DNA of 64,000 nt from positions 62,001-126,000 of the forward strand of contig CAUJNA010000572.1 in NCBI GenBank assembly GCA_963377175.1, given 5' to 3'. Of the stretch, positions 35,331-47,189 are shown piece after piece; position 1 is the stretch's first letter, and every line of letters begins with the position of its first letter. This DNA comes from Effrenium voratum. Lineage: Eukaryota > Sar > Dinophyceae > Suessiales > Symbiodiniaceae. Position numbers and translations under genes: made by a program. The notes below the pieces were generated by a model. It made no database searches. It had not been told where the DNA came from and was given only the letters and a program-made list of their open reading frames with translations.

Positions 35331-36020
35331 TTGCAGGAGTCGAAATATGCCGAAGATCTCGGTGCCTCGCTCAGCATCCCAAAGTTCTGACGTCGGGCCC
35401 AAGAATCGGGAGCTGAGCTTTGGCCCTTTGCGTGCTGAGGCCAAAGACGAGGGAGAGCCTTTGACTCCAAAATCCAGAGCCCTGAGCTGGTGGCTCCAGG
35501 CGCGCAAGGCCCAAGGCTGGCGCTTGCCTTTGCCACAGTTGCCAGGAGAGGCTGCAAAGCCCTGCGCCAACTCCGGCCAAAGGGAAGAAGCTGCTGCGGC
35601 ACATGATGATTCGCAGGCCATTCCAAGAATGAGCTTGGCGTCGTTTTGCCATTGAAAAGCCGGAAGCGGAAAATCGGATAGTGGGCATCGGGTGCAAAGC
35701 AGCTTTGAGGCCTCTGGGCGTGGTGAGCCGAGCTCCCAGCCTTGCGACTTCGCCGAAGACGGCGACGCCAGCTACGCCGGCCACGCCTCTCACGCCGGCC
35801 ACGCCGGGCACACCCGCCACGCTGGCAGCTTTGTCACCGGCGAAGGCAAGGGCGCCCCATGGGGAAGTGTCAGGGAGGCACCGGACTGGCAGGCGTTGTT
35901 TGTGTCAGGAGTCGCGAAAGAAAAAGAAGAAGAAGGTCCAGCAGGCCAGCAGTGTCCGAATTTGACGCATGGGTGGGTCTGGTGCAGGTAGAACAATCAT
36001 TGATCATGAGGTGAGCTTGC
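35331..36020 (+). CDS. Candidate exons of an unrecognised gene after the glycosyltransferase
   Basis: A clear acceptor (TTGCCTTGCAG) ends at 35338. One frame then gives ESKYAEDLGASLSIPKF and a stop; another runs over 90 codons (DEGEPLTPKSRALSWWLQAR) to a GC-type donor at 35617. A second piece at 35703-35960 is open in two frames, one Pro/Thr-rich (TPATPATPLTPATPGTPA), ending in a Lys run, and one His/Gly-rich. Which frame is used cannot be decided by eye. No domain is recognised. Confidence 0.25.
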
Positions 36021-37151
36021 ACAAGTATGCGCCTCGCGCAAGGCTTTTACTCCGTCTACACTGTTGTCAGACGGATACATTACCGGCTGCCTGCTTGCAA
36101 AATGGTCTCGCGAGTTTGTTGTTGCGCTGCACAGCATTTCAAGTCGTGCGTTGCATGGTATTGTGTGGTTCATGTTTCGTTGAGATGTTGCGTGGCGTTG
36201 TCTTCCTGTTTGGGACGCTGAGGCTGGGCCGACCTTGGCCTGGGCAGTGTTCGCTATGACGAAAGGACTCCCGCGTTCGATCGGCTCATGAAAGCGAAGC
36301 ACAAGTCGGGGAGTGTAGGGAATGGCTACAGTGAGGACATGTATTCAGAAACAGAACTGTGACCCGGAATGGGCCATTGAAAGGGCCAAGCATGGAGGTA
36401 CAGTTGCTTGCACACAGGCAGGAAAAGTCTCGTGCCGGATGTTTGACAGATACCTTCGCAAACGCTCGGCAGCCATTTGAAGGAAGGCCAAAGTCGTGGA
36501 GACGGAGACGATTGACTCAGGCATTATCGACGGTCCCAGTTGGGGTGTCCTTCTTTCTTTGAGGTCATTGGAGGAGATCTCTCATGGAGGTTTGTTGTTG
36601 GATGCCTTGAGGTTGCCACTTCGTGCCACTAGTTACAAAGGCTCTGCCAACAAAGCCCAATAGAACCTGACTGTTTAAGAGGAATGCAGGCCGAACTAAC
36701 ACGCTCTCCACAACCTTGGTATCATTGCAAAAGCCGCAGCCTGGAACATTTCGCAATGTGAGGGCCTTGCCAATGTGAACTTGACACATTTTTGATCTCA
36801 TGGGTCAGTCCATGGTCCAATAGGGAAGAACATGGGGGAGTCCCTCTAATTTCCCAACAACCAGGGAACTCAAGTTTTGCTCATGTCCACAGAGTGCAGA
36901 GGAAATGTTGACCATGGCAGCCCATGGCACACCTGCTAGTAAGACGTATTTTGGAGGCCGTGGCTCTGAAAGTGCAGAAGGCGGGCCTCGAAACCCATTC
37001 GAGACATGATTTGTTCGAGTAGAGCCCTGCATGAGCCTGGCATGTGGCTAGTTCAGGTTCCGGTACCTCGCCCAGAGGGCTGGCTGCCGGGCGCGTGCGA
37101 AGCTCACATCCTCCTGGCATGGCCTCATTTGCGCTGCTCTGCATCCATCAT
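36021..37151. other. Gene-poor stretch
   Basis: Only short open frames without motifs are present. The segment at 36930-37020 (LLVRRILEAVALKVQKAGLE) is mildly coding-like on the + strand. Confidence 0.3.
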
Positions 37152-37257
37152 TTGGTTGTGGGTCCAAAATAGGGTAGCCCCAAAATGGATCCCTGGTAAA
37201 TGGAACCAAGGACTAAAACCTGCGGTTTTCTGTTGGTTAAATTTTGACCCATACCGA
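37152..37257. mobile_element. Family A element, copy 6 (inverted)
   Basis: TGGTTGTGGGTCCAAAATAG at the left and TTTTGACCCATACCGA at the right enclose CTGGTAAATGGAACC and CCTGCGGTTTTCTG, the complement of the family A core. Confidence 0.7.
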
Positions 37258-37577
37258 TTTGGTTGGAGTCAAAAAGACGCACACATGCACAACCATACCT
37301 TTCAGTTTGTCAACCAGGTGGCTCTGAAAAGACCAGTGATGTGTCCTGCCTGCAGTGAGGTTCTGCCGTCCATGCTGGACTCGATATTCTTTCCGGGACG
37401 AAGGTGGGCTTCCGGCAAGAGTCAAGTGCTGTAGATAAATGCCTTGCGGGACTCTTTTCCGGCCTTGGGTGCGCCTCCCGTGCCACTCGGCTTTTCTTTG
37501 TGTGTTTCGGAAAGGGTTTTCTAGTGACGGCAATCTATGTGTGTGGGGCGAATCGTTGCTTCCTTTCTCAGTTCAGG

Positions 37578-37669
37578 TCGCAGACCATGAAGCTGGCGGA
37601 GCCTGCCGCAACGCCACAGCTGCGGAGGCGTGGCAGTGTGCTGGACGTCCATTTGCTTTGACAGGTGAG
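37578..37669 (+). CDS. Single candidate exon, gene unrecognised
   Basis: The exon lies between the acceptor CAGTTCAG and the strong donor TTGACAG|GTGAGG. The frame that avoids the TGA just before the donor reads VADHEAGGACRNATAAEAWQ then CAGRPFALT. It may belong to a gene whose other exons were not identified; the weak coding stretch at 37080-37140 is a possible partner. Confidence 0.35.
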
Positions 37670-38191
37670 GGATGCCATCGCTTCACGGAACGTCCTGTCC
37701 TTCTGAGTTCTTACTTTCGAATTCGGGCAAGACTTCCAAAATGTAAAACAGATGCGGGCTGGCAGTTGAAATCCTTCCCAACCGCAGCCAGGCCTGCCTC
37801 GGCTGCCTCTTTGCGTACGTGCAAGGACAGAATCGTAATCGCAGGGGCATTTATGCCTGCGATGCGCTCCCTGCGCTTGGTTTCCAGCAGTCCCGTTATC
37901 ACCTGTTTGCATTTTCCTCAAGCGGGCTTGTGTTGCAAGAACAGCCATGGTTGCATGGGGTAGCTGCATGACTGAGAGGACTCGACAGCAAACGTTTACC
38001 TCCAGGCGACTTGGAGTGCGCACACTTACCTCTCCTGGCATGTGCGATGGTGCGTTCCAAGTCAGCCATCCCCTGGCCCAAATCCAGAGGTGGTTTATTC
38101 ATTTTTGGAGATCCTTGGCACCACGGGCTTGCAACCCCCGCGAGGTTTGCGAGTCTCAGAAGCTGCTGCCCAGGCCATGTGGCACCCGGGA

Positions 38192-38284
38192 GTGGCTCAA
38201 AATGAAAGAGCCAGGGTTACGCAGGTTTGGTCTTTGTTTCCATTTGCCAAGCTGCCATTTCGGGATTCCTTTTTGTGAGCCATC
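38192..38284. mobile_element. Family A element, copy 7 (degraded)
   Basis: GAGTGGCTCAAAATGAAAGA ... GCAGGTTTGGTCTTTGTTTC ... TTTTTGTGAGCCATCGTG matches the order of the family A core with several changes. Confidence 0.45.
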
Positions 38285-38387
38285 GTGTGGCCGAGTCGCT
38301 TCGTCGCGGGGGTGTCGCTTCGCGCCAGGCCGGCGCCCATTGTGACCGGCCACTCCTTCAAGCTGGATGCCCGGAACCAGGCGCAAT

Positions 38388-38436
38388 CGGTTCCTCGGTT
38401 CCTCGGTTCCTCGGTTCCTCGGTTTCTCGGTTGGAA
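38388..38436. repeat. CGGTTCCT tandem repeat
   Basis: Six copies of an 8-base unit (CGGTTCCT with a final CGGTTTCT). Confidence 0.9.
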
Positions 38437-38715
38437 GCTCGCAGAGCTCCCTTCGGCGTGGCTGGGGGTGTCAGCAGCCTGTTGGCCCTATTGCGCGCAA
38501 AGCTGAATGCGGTTCTGCTTCGTTTCCTTCCTGGGGGCATGGAGGGACTCGCGCAGCTTGCATGGCTGACCACCCATGACCTCGATGCTTCGACCGCACC
38601 GATCTTCATGCTTCATTCACACATTGCATATTACTTATTACGAGTAATGCATATTCTCCTTGACCACAGTCCAGCAACAGCTACCGCCTGGTGTGACACT
38701 TTGCAAACAGTCCCT

Positions 38716-39258
38716 TCTGTTTGAGCTATTTTGTTTGGTTCTGTTCGGATGCACTTGGCTGGCGGGTGTTTTTTCCCTTCAATGTTTTGAGCTCAGCGGA
38801 CAGGGCCTCACAGACAGCGAGCTAGCAGCGTGCCGCGTGCCCATCGCGGATCTTCAGCGCGTGGACTCCGTGGATTTGGAGGCGATGCATCGGGAGACAC
38901 GCAACGATGTAATTTCAAGCAGCCGTGACCCGGACGTCTTACTCAGGCCTTGTTTCGCACGTGGAACAGCAACATGCGGCCCGGTTTACCGTTGTTGGTT
39001 GCATGGAGCCTCATCAGATTTTGCACAGCCCGTTGCTGGTTAAGCACCTGTTTCATTGGTGCACTGGCATGTGGCGAGGCAAACGTGAAGCTGTCCGACC
39101 AGGCCATCGCAGAGTTTTTGGCGACGGGCTTACCAGTTCCTTTCACATGGCCACGGGGAGAATATCTCCTCGCATGGCTCGCATGGCTGAGGTTGCTTTG
39201 GGCAACGGCCCGGGAAACAAGCTGAGCTTTCTCAGCTTGCTGCCGCCCCAGGGAGTGT

Positions 39259-39308
<50 letters not shown>

Positions 39309-42300
39309 CTTTGCTTGGTTGGTTGGGTTTACGTTGGTTTGGTTTGTTTTGTTTTATTGTTTGTTTGCCCTTTTGATGTGGGCACAGCAGAGCCGCCTGT
39401 ACTTTGTGCGCAAATTCAACGCAGTTTGCTAGTGCTGAAGCACCAGGCTGAGCAATTATGCAGTTACACGGAGAACCGAAAACCCGTCAACCCTTTGCAC
39501 TGCCGCAGGATTGTTTCGATCTTTCATATGCGCTGGATCGCCGACCCAGCGTGAGAGAGTACCAATGGCGACCGAGGAAAGGATGTGTGGGGGCTGCTTT
39601 CAACACGGCAGCGGCATTGCTCGCTTCTCAGTTGGAGTCACTTGCATTGCCAAGGATGGACGACACTAGTTGATATGGCCATGAATTTGAATGGGGGAAC
39701 CCCTCAAAAGCGGTTGGTGGACATACATCCCCACCGGGTCCCCACCTAGATGATGTCCCCAAAAGGGTCCCGAATTAAGATTCATACCCATATATGGCTG
39801 TGGCTCAAAACCCCGTACCCCCTGTGAACATCCCAATCCCCACTAAAATGCGTTCTAAAATGGGTGGTGCACCTACCCCAAAATGGGATCCCATTGGTGT
39901 TGACCCACGGCCATATGTTGAACGAGGCCATGAGATCTCTAGCAAGAACCAGCCAGCCTCTGAGGCTGGAGCTGCTGCATGTGCCGCCAGCCCTTGCCTC
40001 GCTGAAGTACCTGGCAGCTCGGCAGAGAGAATGGGCTTGCGCTGCAAACTGACTGTGAAGCAGAGATCCGATGGGCCCCTTGAGTGCGCAAGGCATGTCT
40101 GGAATGCGCGAATGCAGGGTTCAGCTCGGCATGCCGAGGATTTGAGCGGCATCAAGTTCACTGCGCAAAGTCTCTCGACCTTGTGCAATCTGATCGGGCA
40201 GCAGCTCGTCTGAAAGCTGGGTCTCGCCTCTCCGAGAACTGGGTGCCGACCCACAACGGGCATTGAACACTTAGGTCCCCTGCAAACAGTGAGTGTCAAT
40301 CATTGGTTTCTCATTGTCTTACCGCAAAACATGGTTTTGACACCACTGCACACCCACCCAAGTGATTTGTTGACAGGCACCCCTGCGTCGAGTCGCTCTT
40401 CCTGGCAGACGTTGGCATCGGTAGCTCTGGCTCAGGTGCAAGCAGCTGGGGAGGTTCAGAAAGCGGACAGTTCCACATATTTGTACAAATGGTCCCGCGT
40501 TTCATGTTGCCCCCGCCCGCGCTCGCAGCAAACCAACCCAAGACCAACCTGAAACCACCCCGAAGTGGATGAAATGAGGCGTGCGTAGGTGTGGAAGGGT
40601 GATATCCGCTTGCAGGTGAGCTGATCTCACCCTGGATGCATTCAATGCTGAGAAACCAGAGCCTCCGCGAGTCTGGGGCTAAGCCGGTCCAAGCTGGAAG
40701 AGGGGTTCGAGGGGTTCGAGTACCAAAGCGTCCATATGTGAAGGGATTCGCCCCAGCCATTTTCCAGCACAGGAAGTTGACATTGACTCGGGCAGATGGC
40801 TCTCTCCAGGCTCGACCTCAGCTGGAACCTGCTGGATTCAGAGGCTCTTGGATTCAGTTTTGTCGATGCCCGCGCCCAGCACGCTTAATGTGCCAGGTCT
40901 TCTTTAACCTGGGTCGCTGTGCGGGAAGCCCAGCGCTTCAGGACTTGCATGACGCTGAGTTCGCAGTATCAATGAGAAGGTAACAGACTGACCTCAGGGA
41001 CTATAAGCAAATATGTGGTCGAAAGACAGGATGCCAAACCCTCGTGTTTTTTTATTCTGAGTGGCCACAGTATGGTCTCTTCCGTGAAGGTGTGAACCGC
41101 CTACCTTGGTCAGTCGCACGTTCGTGCCATGGGTCCAGCTTGGCATCCACGTCGCGCGTCAAGGTGACACAGAGCCAGCTCTCTTGTCTGCGCATCTCCT
41201 GCTGCGCTTCGCGAGCCTGGCGCTTGGAAGAGGGTCTCATGGGCGGGCGCGCCGCCAGTCCGCACGGCTTCGCACAGGACCCGATTGAAGCATCTTCAGT
41301 TCGAAGCTCAGGCGATGAATGAGAACACGGAGGGGCCGGTTCGAGCCTCGGAGCCCCCGGTTTCAACACGGCGGGGCCCAGCATTGGGTAAGCAGCGATT
41401 CTTTTCATCGGTGTATTCCGATGCTTGTGAGGCTGCTTCCTTCTTGGAGCACCTCTCGAGCCTGCCAAGCACTCAGCAGGAGACGACCGCCCTCGCCGGC
41501 TCTTCAGTGAGTCACAGCTCGCAATCCCAGGTTGACGAAAAAGCGTTAGCAATGTAAGGGTAGCTGGACGGCTTCTTGGATGAGCGCAGAGCAGAAAGTA
41601 CGGCTCAAAACAGTGCTGACCTCTTTCGAAAGACGAGCTCATCCAGTCCTCAGCCCCTGGAAGCAAGTTTCGAAATGGCCATGGGTCAAAACTGCGTACC
41701 CCCAGTGAACATCCCAATCCCCACTAAAATAGGTTCTAAAATGGGTGGTGAATTCACCAATCCCAACCAAAATGGGATCCCATTGGTTTTGCCCCCCCGC
41801 CAAATATCGCGAGGTGCCCTCTTCGCGAGCTGGACATCTCGCTGAACCACATCGACTACCGGGCCGCCTTGGTGCTGGAGGCGCCGATTCGGATTCGGAT
41901 TCGGATTCGGGCCCGCGGGAGGCCGATCTTCGATGGGGAGCGCCCCTGTCTGCGCAAACCTGGATACAGAAATGGTCAACGAGACCACAATAGGGACAGA
42001 GGGAACATTTACTCCCCTACAAATTGACGTGGAATCCACCTGGACCTGTTTTGGCCATGTGGCTCCGAGCGCCAGGACTTGCTCTCCCAGAACTCCCGGC
42101 TGACGGCACCTTGGGCGCACTGGCCGGGGTGTGAACCACTCGGAAGGAATCAGGACAGGTCCAGCCAATTCCTGGGAGGTGTGATTCTGTGTGACTGCCC
42201 GGTTGTAGACGTTGATAGATATGTATCAACACTTCTGTTCAAATCAAATTAAAGTTGAGGGGACACGGTATACTGCTATTTGTGTATGCATGCAATGTAC

Positions 42301-42470
42301 AGTTGCTTTTGTCACAATGGACAACTCCGCATCCCACTTTGAGTATGGATGTTTCCATTCCACTTGATAGGCTGCAGATCTTGTGTTGGCATGCAGCTGG
42401 CTTGATTCCGGCAAAGGCATTGGACCTCTCGAACAACCCCATTGGAGCAGCTGCTTGGCGAAATGACCAG
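38716..42470 (+). CDS. Leucine-rich-repeat protein, scattered exons
   Basis: At least three exons carry LRR consensus: 40796-40879 (LSRLDLSWNLLDSEALGF), about 41815-41880 (LRELDISLNHIDYRAALVLE) and 42397-42470 (AKALDLSNNPIGAAAWRN, acceptor ATGCAG, donor CAG|GTGACA). Other likely exons are 38790-38900 (LTDSELAACRVPIADLQRVD), 39070-39140 (ANVKLSDQAIAEFLATG), 39917-40050 (LNEAMRSLARTSQPLRLELL) and 40120-40213 (DLSGIKFTAQSLSTLCNLIG). The L-x-x-L-D-L-S-x-N pattern with an I/L-x-x-A tail is typical of RNI-like or NLR-like LRR proteins, which mediate protein binding. Full exon joins were not worked out, so gene borders are approximate. Family A elements end directly before two of these exons. The exons could belong to two adjacent LRR genes. 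Confidence 0.5.
39256..39330. repeat. GCTT (CTTG) microsatellite
   Basis: About 14 copies of the tetranucleotide, followed by a GGTT/GTTT-rich tail to about 39368. This is the same unit as the much longer array at 52262. Confidence 0.95.
39792..39916. mobile_element. Family A element, copy 8 (longer variant)
   Basis: ATATGGCTGTGGCTCAA at the left and TTGACCCACGGCCATAT at the right are inverted repeats. The interior (CCCAATCCCCACTAAAATGC, GGGATCCCATTGG) is shared closely with copy 9 but not with copy 2, defining a sub-family. It ends exactly before a candidate LRR-gene exon. Confidence 0.75.
41674..41808. mobile_element. Family A element, copy 9 (longer variant)
   Basis: CATGGGTCAAAACTGCGTAC at the left, then CCCAATCCCCACTAAAAT and AATGGGATCCCATTGG as in copy 8; the right end has drifted (TTTTGCCCCCCCGCC). 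It ends just before the LRR exon at about 41815. Confidence 0.7.
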
Positions 42471-44342
42471 GTGACACGCTACTCGTTTTCTTGAAACGTG
42501 CATGCCTTGGCGCAAGTCAGCATGAGACTGGCTTCGAGTTGGGCTGTTTGAGGTTCGCTGCTGATAATCCCCGTAAAAAGACTCATTTGGGGGACCTGGC
42601 CCCGGCTGGACCTGGGCTCTTCAAAGGCCTAGTACAAGAGGCAACCTCAAGAGTATCGATAGAACTTGATGGCATTCTGCGTTGACGGCGGCGGGACTGC
42701 TCTTTGATGTGATTTGGTCGGTGCCGAATGAAGAACTGTTCTGCTACTGCTGCTGTCTACCAATATGTGAATAATATTCGGACACCTTCTCCGCAGGTGG
42801 ATTTCAATTCAGTATTGGCCGGGCTTTTGTGATTTTGTTGTCTGCCTGTGACCGATACTTGGCAAGGTTTACCCTCCAAAGCACTGATGATTCAAACCCG
42901 TTGTCCCCGTCACTTGTTCCCACCACAAAGCTAGCTTTCCAACACACCAATCCAAGGCAGTTTTTTGAGCCACCGCCACTACATTCCTTTTTTTTTGAAA
43001 GGATTGATTGTCAAGTGCGAAGAATCTGGAACTCTTGTTGGCCAGTCCAGAAGGCAGTTCTTTCTCTGGTTCAAAGGATTTCCTTGAACATCATCTTGGT
43101 CAAGCCAGACATTGGAAGGGTTTAGGCTTTGATCAAGCTCAAACACACGACGGTTCTTTGCCCAGACAAGTACTCCAAGGGCTACAGGAGAGAGTGAGAG
43201 AGGGAGCCTCGAGACACTAAGGTGGGCATGCGCTGCTTTGCCCGACTGCTGGTGAGGGAAGAGTGGCCTCCTCGGAGCCCATTTTTATCATTGGATGCCG
43301 AGTGCGCCCCGTGACCTAGCAGCACACGACCTTGTGCTTTTGACGCACCGTCAAGGCTGAAGTGGGAGTGACCAAGGTCGGGCTTGAGCAAAGTGCGGTT
43401 CGACGGCCGCGAGCACAGCGGGGAGACAAACCGGCCCTTTCTTCGGCCCCCGGGAGTGGATCACGGATAGATATGGGCTGGGAGTCCGTGGCGATTTTGG
43501 GAGCTTCCGCGTCTGAAAACTCGGTGGGTGCGAATTCCTTTTTTTTTTGCTGGCCAGTTGGCTTCCAAGATGTGTTGCTCTGTCCGGCAATGAGTGAGGG
43601 CAAGAAATGCAGCTGGCCTGCCAAGGCTGTGCCAGTGGCTCGATGCTTGCCGCGGACTTGTCCGCCCACCTAGAACTGCGGAGGGAGGAGTCGTGCTTCG
43701 TTGCTCATCCCGAAGCTTTGGGTTAGTTTGACTTGATGGACAAGCAGTAACGAATCACGATTGTCGATCATAGACATGTAACATGTGTGTGTATATATAT
43801 ATATCCTATCCTGCTTGAGACCCCGCAGCCTCGAATCTATCAGACAGTATAGTGTGCAATTTCCGGTGCTCAAATAACCACGAAGCCAAGTGCAGCTCCG
43901 AGCCATGACGGAAGAGTTCTCCTGACGCGAAGGCAGTTCATCAACATCAACAACCCCGGGGGGCGCTACACCTTGCAGCTGGATCGTCCGAGCCACGGAA
44001 TCGGTTGAGATATATTTGGCCGAGAGAATGATACAAAGAATCCCACCTAGGTTTTCGCGCCCGTAACTTGTCGATCTCTTTCCGCGATCGACTGTGAGGA
44101 ACAAACAGCGGAGACAACACTCCTTGGTTACAATTGCCACAGAGTCGTTTGCATGCAATTGCGCTGCGGCTCCGTTGCTGAGGGCCGGATCACCGCTCCG
44201 TGCTTAGGACCACGTTGAATTGATTTAGGTATGTTTTGAATGCAGATGCCGCAGGATGCTCTACAAGACCTGCGATAGACTGGGCATACCAGCCAGCGAG
44301 GCCTTGAGAAGAGGTTGAGCTTGCCATATCCAACAGCCTAAC
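42471..44342. other. Gene-poor stretch
   Basis: Short open frames on both strands without motifs. A degraded family A end (TTTTTTGAGCCACCGCC) lies at about 42961-42977 and a short TA run at about 43794-43803. The minus frame at 43670-44158 lacks protein-like composition. Confidence 0.35.
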
Positions 44343-44455
44343 ATAGGTTGGTCTTTTCTTAGGGGTCTCCCAAAAATGGTTGGGTGCCTTTTGGTTTCCC
44401 CTTTAAAGCCAAAAAGAGTACCCTCAACAAAAAGACCACTCCCACGTGGCACTGC
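44343..44455. repeat. Repeat family C copy
   Basis: GGGGTCTCCCAAAAATGG, TTTTGGTTTCCCCTTTAAAG and AAGAGTACCCTCAACAAAAA follow the family order seen at 781-855. Confidence 0.55.
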
Positions 44456-44689
44456 CGCGCACGTGTTCGCTGAGCCGCGTTTCTCTTGTGCAAGGCTTTC
44501 TCAAACCTGAGCTTCTCACGGGGCACATACAACCATCCGCCAGCCTGGCGCTGAGCTGACGTATCATTCACGAGCCTCAAGAAAATATCCGAGGTTGGGC
44601 CTGACGGCGTCTATGAAGTTTGCAGAGATGGAAGGCCCGCCACGTTCCGGCAACGTCCCATGTTTCTCTAGTGGACTCTCGGGTTCAAG

Positions 44690-46607
44690 ATGTACACAGG
44701 CTTCAAGCCACCTTCAAGATCGAGAAGGCTGTCCACCAAGCTTTGCAGGCTGGGCGTCCACAGCACCCCAAGTTTCCCATGCTCGCCATGCCTGAGGTGG
44801 ATGGCGCGGATTTCTCAGGCTTCATCCAGAAGAGGAATGAGATGATGAGGCCTTCTCGAATGGTTGTGAGCGCTGTACAAGCAACAGTTTCCCGCAAAGC
44901 CCGCAATAGTAGGAGCATTGGGGAACTGGAGCACCTTGCCAAAAACGGCCTCCGGAGCCGAAGTGGCGCATTCGTGTCTTCAGCCATCTGTCGGCGCGTG
45001 GCGCTGCAGGCTTTGCCCCTCTGAGCGAAAGCAGATCCTGCTGTTCCATGCCTGGAGGACGGGGATGTGAGACGTGCCCACCTTTGATTCTTGCGCCCCA
45101 GGACTGTCTCAAATGTGGACCCAGATCAGGCCAGAGTGGGCAACAAAACGATGGGGTCCGAAAAGTCACGAAGGTAAGTGGAGATTTGGGGCCACTAGGG
45201 TGATTCAATCATTTTGGCTTAGAACCCAAGAAGGGACTGGCCCGACGCAGTACATGACCAACAAGTTGGCATTTTCCGGCAAGCACCCACATGTGGCAGG
45301 CCGTTTTCCTCTCGGCCTTGGCGCGGGACATCCGCCTGCCGCTGGCCGAAAACGAGGCATGAGAGGAAGTTGAAGTGCTCAGCTGAGGCCATTTGCCCTC
45401 ATCCAGCAGCTGCTGACTTAGTCCCCAGTCTTCCCACTTTGATCGTTTCATGTCATGGCACTCGCGCTGCCAGGATGTGCAAGTCCTGCACCAATCCAGC
45501 AGAGGTGGTCAGAGCCTTGGACACATTCTCAATGGCAGCCAATGCGGGAGACTTGCGGAAAGTTTGGGCAAGGTGAGTAAGCTCTTCCCTTCCTTCGCAT
45601 CTGTGGTCAATCTCTCAGTGGCAGCTAGGAGCTGGCAGTCCCTCATGCCTGACAGGGGGGGGGGGGGTGGGGTTTGGGACCGCTGTGAACGCTCAGGCTC
45701 CAGAGAGGTACTTGACCTTGATGTGCAGATCTCAGCCTTGGTATGCCATGGGACCTCTCACGCTAAAATCGGGAGCGAAGGACGGCGCGCTCCATCTCGG
45801 AGGTGACGAAGATCTGCAAATTCGTAGGGTCTCTCCTGTTCTTCAACGTGGAGAATCCCACCGGGCACTACAGGCTGGCCACAGCCTTGATGCCTGCTTT
45901 GTTCTATCCGAGTGCCCGGTGAGGCTGGACTTGGCAAGCCCCGTGGACTACAGCACCGCCGAGAGTATTGCCATGGCCTCGGCAACGTTGCAAGTCCTGG
46001 AGCGCTTGGCTTCTCAAGCGAAGGTGTTCTTGGACAGCTGGGAGACAGCCATGAGGCTGGTTGCAAAGCTGGGGAGAGCCACTGGTGCACGGTTCTTTCC
46101 GCTAGGCGCAGCTGCGGCAAAGTGGACACATCTCAGACCGGCAACTGGTCACAGGCGCCCTGTCACTGGTGGCAAAGCTACACAGCGTGGCACGGGGGCC
46201 AGGTGCGGAACTCCATGTTCTGCGATCGGCGGCTTGAGGCCCGCCCTCGGATCCCCTCTACTTTCGTAGACTTCCGTGGTTGGCAGAGAGGCTCCCATTA
46301 TCTCTGAGTGGCTGCTGCCGGAGGTCAGGGCCTTGCACCTGCATCTTGACACGTTGGGACTGCTTTTTCGAGGTGGGCAAACTGGAGCTCGACTACTCCA
46401 GCTCAAAGCGTCCGCCTTCAGGAGCGCAAAATGGCCTGGGGTCGAGTGTCGCCGGAAATTGCCTCGCGGCAGGGGCGCCGGTGCTGGATGCGGATTCCTT
46501 CCAGCGCATGCTCATTGCTCTACAGGAGCGAGTTGGAAGCAAGGGATTGGCTTCACGGAATGCGGCCTTTGAACGTAGGCGTCTATGGCCGAAGAAGTAT
46601 TGGTGAG
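44690..46607 (+). CDS. Helical protein of unknown family, candidate exons
   Basis: Likely exons are: about 44700-45009 (IEKAVHQALQAGRPQHPKFP, SRKARNSRSIGELEHLAKNG, GC donor at 45010); 45103-45174 (strong donor AAG|GTAAGTG); about 45290-45360 (AVFLSALARDIRLPLAENEA); about 45475-45573 (TNPAEVVRALDTFSMAANAG, donor AAG|GTGAGT); about 45800-45920 (SLLFFNVENPTGHYRLATAL); about 45930-46075 (STAESIAMASATLQVLERLA); about 46120-46225 (QLVTGALSLVAKLHSVARGP); and about 46370-46607 (DADSFQRMLIALQERVGSKG, TGA). The repeated amphipathic helices with Ala and Leu recall helical-repeat proteins of organelle RNA metabolism, but that is only a guess from texture. Frames change between pieces, as expected for spliced exons. 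Confidence 0.4.
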
Positions 46608-47189
46608 ATGCGCTTGCTGCTTCCACTGGTTGCCCCCATGCTTTTGCAGTTTCAACGGGGTTCAGGAGCACCTTAGCTTGACTCTCCAAGCAGACCAACA
46701 TACGAGCTAGCGGAACTGTCTTTGTCACTGGTTCCAGAACAAATGCGTACATGTGGACGCCGAACATACACCTTTTGTGTGAAATATCGATCATTCCAGA
46801 CAGCAATTCAAAAATCCAGCCCAAGACGGAATGGCACCTCGACAGCCAGAGCAGGAACGTAGCTTGTTTTTCAATCTTCTGGTTTCTTGGCAAGCGCCGC
46901 AAGTAGTTTGTCCACAGAGCACACTACCTGCAAAAGGCTTTTGGCTTGTGGATCAGGACCAGAACTTCTACAAGAAGGGAGATGTGGCAAGCCAGGCCAG
47001 AATTGCGAAATGAAATTTGGAGGGAACTTCATCTTTAAGATCAAACAGGTCTCGCTCTGTTTGCCGCTCGCTTTGTGACCAGGCCAAACTGCCGCGCAAT
47101 GACATGCAGGCCAGAGCTGCATTCCTGACAACAGTGTAGCTCTTTGGGTGAGGCTTTGAGAATGGTGTCCCACCTGATTTACCTCAACG

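Noticed and set aside
35371..35820. Minus-strand frame starting with GVAGV repeats (149 codons)
   Set aside because: Antisense of the Pro/Thr repeat at 35750-35830; no splice or domain support on that strand.
41330..41350. tRNA-like GGTTCGAGCC box
   Set aside because: No matching acceptor, D or anticodon arms could be placed around it; the same held for other GGTTCGA hits at 40.7 and 47.5 kb.
45205..45235. Relict spliced-leader sequence (CATTTTGGCTTAG)
   Set aside because: Only about a dozen bases resemble the dinoflagellate leader and the invariant upstream part is missing; likely chance.
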